Shown in pieces: positions 6,291 to 7,801 of a stretch of 7,801 nt of DNA; positions within the stretch are counted from its first letter, which is position 1; every line of letters starts with the position of its first letter. The notes below the pieces were generated by a model, which saw nothing but the letters and a program-made list of their open reading frames with translations, made no database searches and was not told where the DNA came from. The translations under genes were made by a program, and so were the position numbers. This stretch comes from Bacteroidota bacterium (GTDB taxonomy: Bacteria > Bacteroidota > Bacteroidia > J057), in NCBI GenBank assembly GCA_003696875.1, contig RFHL01001127.1, positions 1 to 7,801 on the forward strand, read 5' to 3'.

Positions 6291-6354
6291 CCCGCACTTT
6301 CCAAATCCTGGGCAAAATATAGAACGCACATGGTCAGGGCTTTCTGATTTTGCC
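6264..6354 (+). promoter_or_regulatory. Interlocking inverted repeats before ileS, possible attenuator-like leader
   Basis: Four segments can pair in mutually exclusive ways. Segment 1 (6268-6274, TGCGGGC) pairs with 2 (6290-6296, GCCCGCA). The overlapping 2' (6287-6293, TTTGCCC) pairs with 3 (6310-6316, GGGCAAA). The overlapping 3' (6311-6318, GGCAAAAT) pairs with 4 (6347-6354, ATTTTGCC). All arms are exact, of 7 to 8 bases. Pairing 3':4 would end 15 bases before the ileS ATG and is followed by the T-rich TTTCATTTTC. Segment 3 could also pair with ATTTTGC at 6264-6270. No T-box hallmarks were seen. If transcription starts near 6297, only 3':4 lies wholly in the RNA. Confidence 0.4.
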
Positions 6355-6369
6355 TTTCATTTTCTGAAT

Positions 6370-7801
6370 ATGGCTATGGCCAAGCGTTATCCCGAATACA
6401 AGCAGCTCTCCCTACCCGAGGTTGATCAGGAAGTCCTCGGCTGGTGGGAGGCCGAAGATGCCTTTTCCCGCAGCATCACTGCCCGGGAAGGCAGCCCCTC
6501 TTTCACCTTTTATGAAGGCCCCCCCTCGGCCAATGGCAAGCCGGGCATTCATCATGCCATCGCCCGGACCATCAAGGACCTCTTTTGTCGCTACAAGACC
6601 CTCAAAGGCTATCAGGTCAAGCGCAAGGGTGGCTGGGATACCCACGGCCTGCCGGTCGAGCTGCAGGTGGAAAAGCGCCTGGGCATCACCAAGGAAGACA
6701 TCGGAACCAAAATCTCGGTCAAGGAGTACAATGCCGCCTGCCGGCATGATGTGCTCATGTACAAAGACCTCTGGGACGACCTGACCCGCAAACTCGGATA
6801 TTGGGTGGACCTGGACCATCCCTACATCACCTTTGAGAACAACTACATCGAGTCGGTCTGGCACCTGCTCAAGCGGCTGTGGGACAAGGACTTGCTCTAT
6901 AAAGGCTTCACGATCCAGCCCTACTCGCCCGCCGCAGGGACGGGCCTGAGCTCACACGAGCTCAACCAACCAGGCACCTACCGCGACATCAAGGATACCT
7001 CCATCACCGCGCAGTTTAAGCTGCAGGGAAGCAAGGACGAATACTTCCTTGCTTGGACGACCACGCCCTGGACCCTGCCTTCCAACACGGCCCTGGCCGT
7101 GGGGGCGCACATCACCTATGTGAAGGTGCGCACCTTCAACCCCTATACCTACCTGCCGGTCACCGTCATCTTGGCCAAAGACCTGATGGGTAAGTACTTC
7201 AGCGAAAAAGCGGCTGGCATAGCCCTTTCTGACTACCAGCCGGGCGACAAGCTGATCCCCTACGAGGTCATCGCCGAGCTCAAGGGGAGCGATCTGGTCG
7301 GTCTGCGGTATGAGCAGCTTATGCCCTACGTGCAGCCTGAGGGGGATGCCTTTCGGGTGGTTCCGGGCGACTTTGTGTCGACCGAAGACGGGACCGGGAT
7401 CGTCCATATCGCCCCGACCTTCGGGGCTGATGACTTCAACGTGGCCCGTATCCACAACATCCCCCCACTGCTCGTCACCGATGCCGACGGCAACGCCGGC
7501 CCGCTGGTAGACCGGCAGGGCCGCTTTGTGGCCGAGGTTTCCGATTACGCCGGCCGCTACGTCAAGGACTACGGGCAGGTGGAAGAGCGGCCCGTCGATG
7601 TCGACATCGCCATCAAGCTCAAGGAAGAGAACAAGGCCTTCCGGGTCGAAAAATACGAACACAGCTACCCGCATTGCTGGCGCACAGACCGGCCGGTACT
7701 GTACTATCCGCTCGATAGCTGGTTTATCCGTACCACTGCGGTCAAGGACAAGCTGATCGCCAAAAACCAGGAGATCAACTGGAAGCCCGCCTCGACTGGC
7801 A
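6370..7801 (+). CDS. ileS: Isoleucyl-tRNA synthetase, N-terminal 477 codons (cut by window end)
   Basis: This class I synthetase charges tRNA-Ile with isoleucine in the cytoplasm. The window holds 477 codons of an enzyme usually over 1,000 aa long; the KMSKS loop and anticodon-binding domain lie beyond the edge. Visible landmarks are FYEGPPSANGKPGIHHA (47-63, the ATP-site signature), GGWDTHGLPVE (87-97), TIQPYSPAAGTGLSSHE (181-197), and the CP1 editing domain with WTTTPWTLPSNTALAV (229-244) and GTGIVHIAPTFGADD (341-355), whose terminal Asp355 is the editing-site aspartate position. The sequence resembles the eukaryote-like IleRS2 group common in Bacteroidota. The signature is GIHH (59-62) rather than HIGH, the swapped form reported in some IleRS2 and tied to very strong mupirocin resistance. 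The start could also be the ATG at 6376. No Shine-Dalgarno is seen. It is divergent from the GH114-like gene. Confidence 0.96.
   Translation, partial: MAMAKRYPEYKQLSLPEVDQEVLGWWEAEDAFSRSITAREGSPSFTFYEGPPSANGKPGIHHAIARTIKDLFCRYKTLKGYQVKRKGGWDTHGLPVELQVEKRLGITKEDIGTKISVKEYNAACRHDVLMYKDLWDDLTRKLGYWVDLDHPYITFENNYIESVWHLLKRLWDKDLLYKGFTIQPYSPAAGTGLSSHELNQPGTYRDIKDTSITAQFKLQGSKDEYFLAWTTTPWTLPSNTALAVGAHITYVKVRTFNPYTYLPVTVILAKDLMGKYFSEKAAGIALSDYQPGDKLIPYEVIAELKGSDLVGLRYEQLMPYVQPEGDAFRVVPGDFVSTEDGTGIVHIAPTFGADDFNVARIHNIPPLLVTDADGNAGPLVDRQGRFVAEVSDYAGRYVKDYGQVEERPVDVDIAIKLKEENKAFRVEKYEHSYPHCWRTDRPVLYYPLDSWFIRTTAVKDKLIAKNQEINWKPASTG

Noticed and set aside
6150..6347. Small plus-strand ORF (65 codons) before ileS, with an AGGAGA at 6251 and an internal TTG at 6267 as a possible leader peptide start
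   Set aside because: The frame is open only as a continuation of antisense reading across the GH114-like gene. It has no recognisable features and no run of isoleucine codons, and Bacteroidota rarely depend on Shine-Dalgarno sites.
6952..7674. 240-codon minus-strand ORF opposite ileS
   Set aside because: It is antisense to the conserved IleRS catalytic and editing domains and is a shadow frame.

Overview
The window most likely comes from a Bacteroidota chromosome, moderately GC-rich (my estimate is high fifties percent). The evidence is an isoleucyl-tRNA synthetase of the eukaryote-like (IleRS2) type usual in that phylum, signal peptides and lipoboxes of Bacteroidota style, almost no Shine-Dalgarno sequences before the genes, and a TAnnTTTG-type promoter element. 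I cannot place it to genus. No mobile element, CRISPR array, tRNA or rRNA was seen.

Layout. (1) 1-180 is a leader with no supported gene. (2) 181-3495, plus strand, is a two-gene redox unit: a soluble FAD/NAD(P)H oxidoreductase, then, 30 bases later, a ten-helix membrane polyferredoxin of the NapH/NosR/CcoG type. Together they look like a route for electrons from NAD(P)H through FAD and cytoplasmic Fe-S clusters into or across the membrane. The final acceptor is not shown by the sequence. (3) 4943-3496, minus strand, is a small lipoprotein followed by an exported transglutaminase-like protein. The latter converges on the polyferredoxin with no base between the two stop codons. (4) 4944-5140 is intergenic and carries a degenerate 7-base tandem repeat that runs into the next stop codon. 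(5) 6136-5141, minus strand, is a lipoprotein of the MJ1477/TM1410 (GH114-like) glycosidase family. (6) 6137-6369 is a divergent intergenic region rich in palindromes and interlocking inverted repeats. (7) 6370 to the window edge is the first 477 codons of ileS.

Three points stand out. The GH114-like protein has its barrel halves in swapped order relative to Thermotoga TM1410: the IPQNG / EDLYY / VTDYC half comes before the ILD / SIGEAEDYR / YLDIIDAF half. This is a circular permutation that leaves the barrel complete. The IleRS has GIHH in place of the class I HxGH signature, the swapped form associated with very strong mupirocin resistance in a subset of IleRS2 enzymes. The region before ileS holds four short segments that can pair as 1:2, 2:3 and 3:4, an arrangement like an attenuator. 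The redox pair and the lipoprotein/transglutaminase pair are plausible functional units of unknown physiological role.
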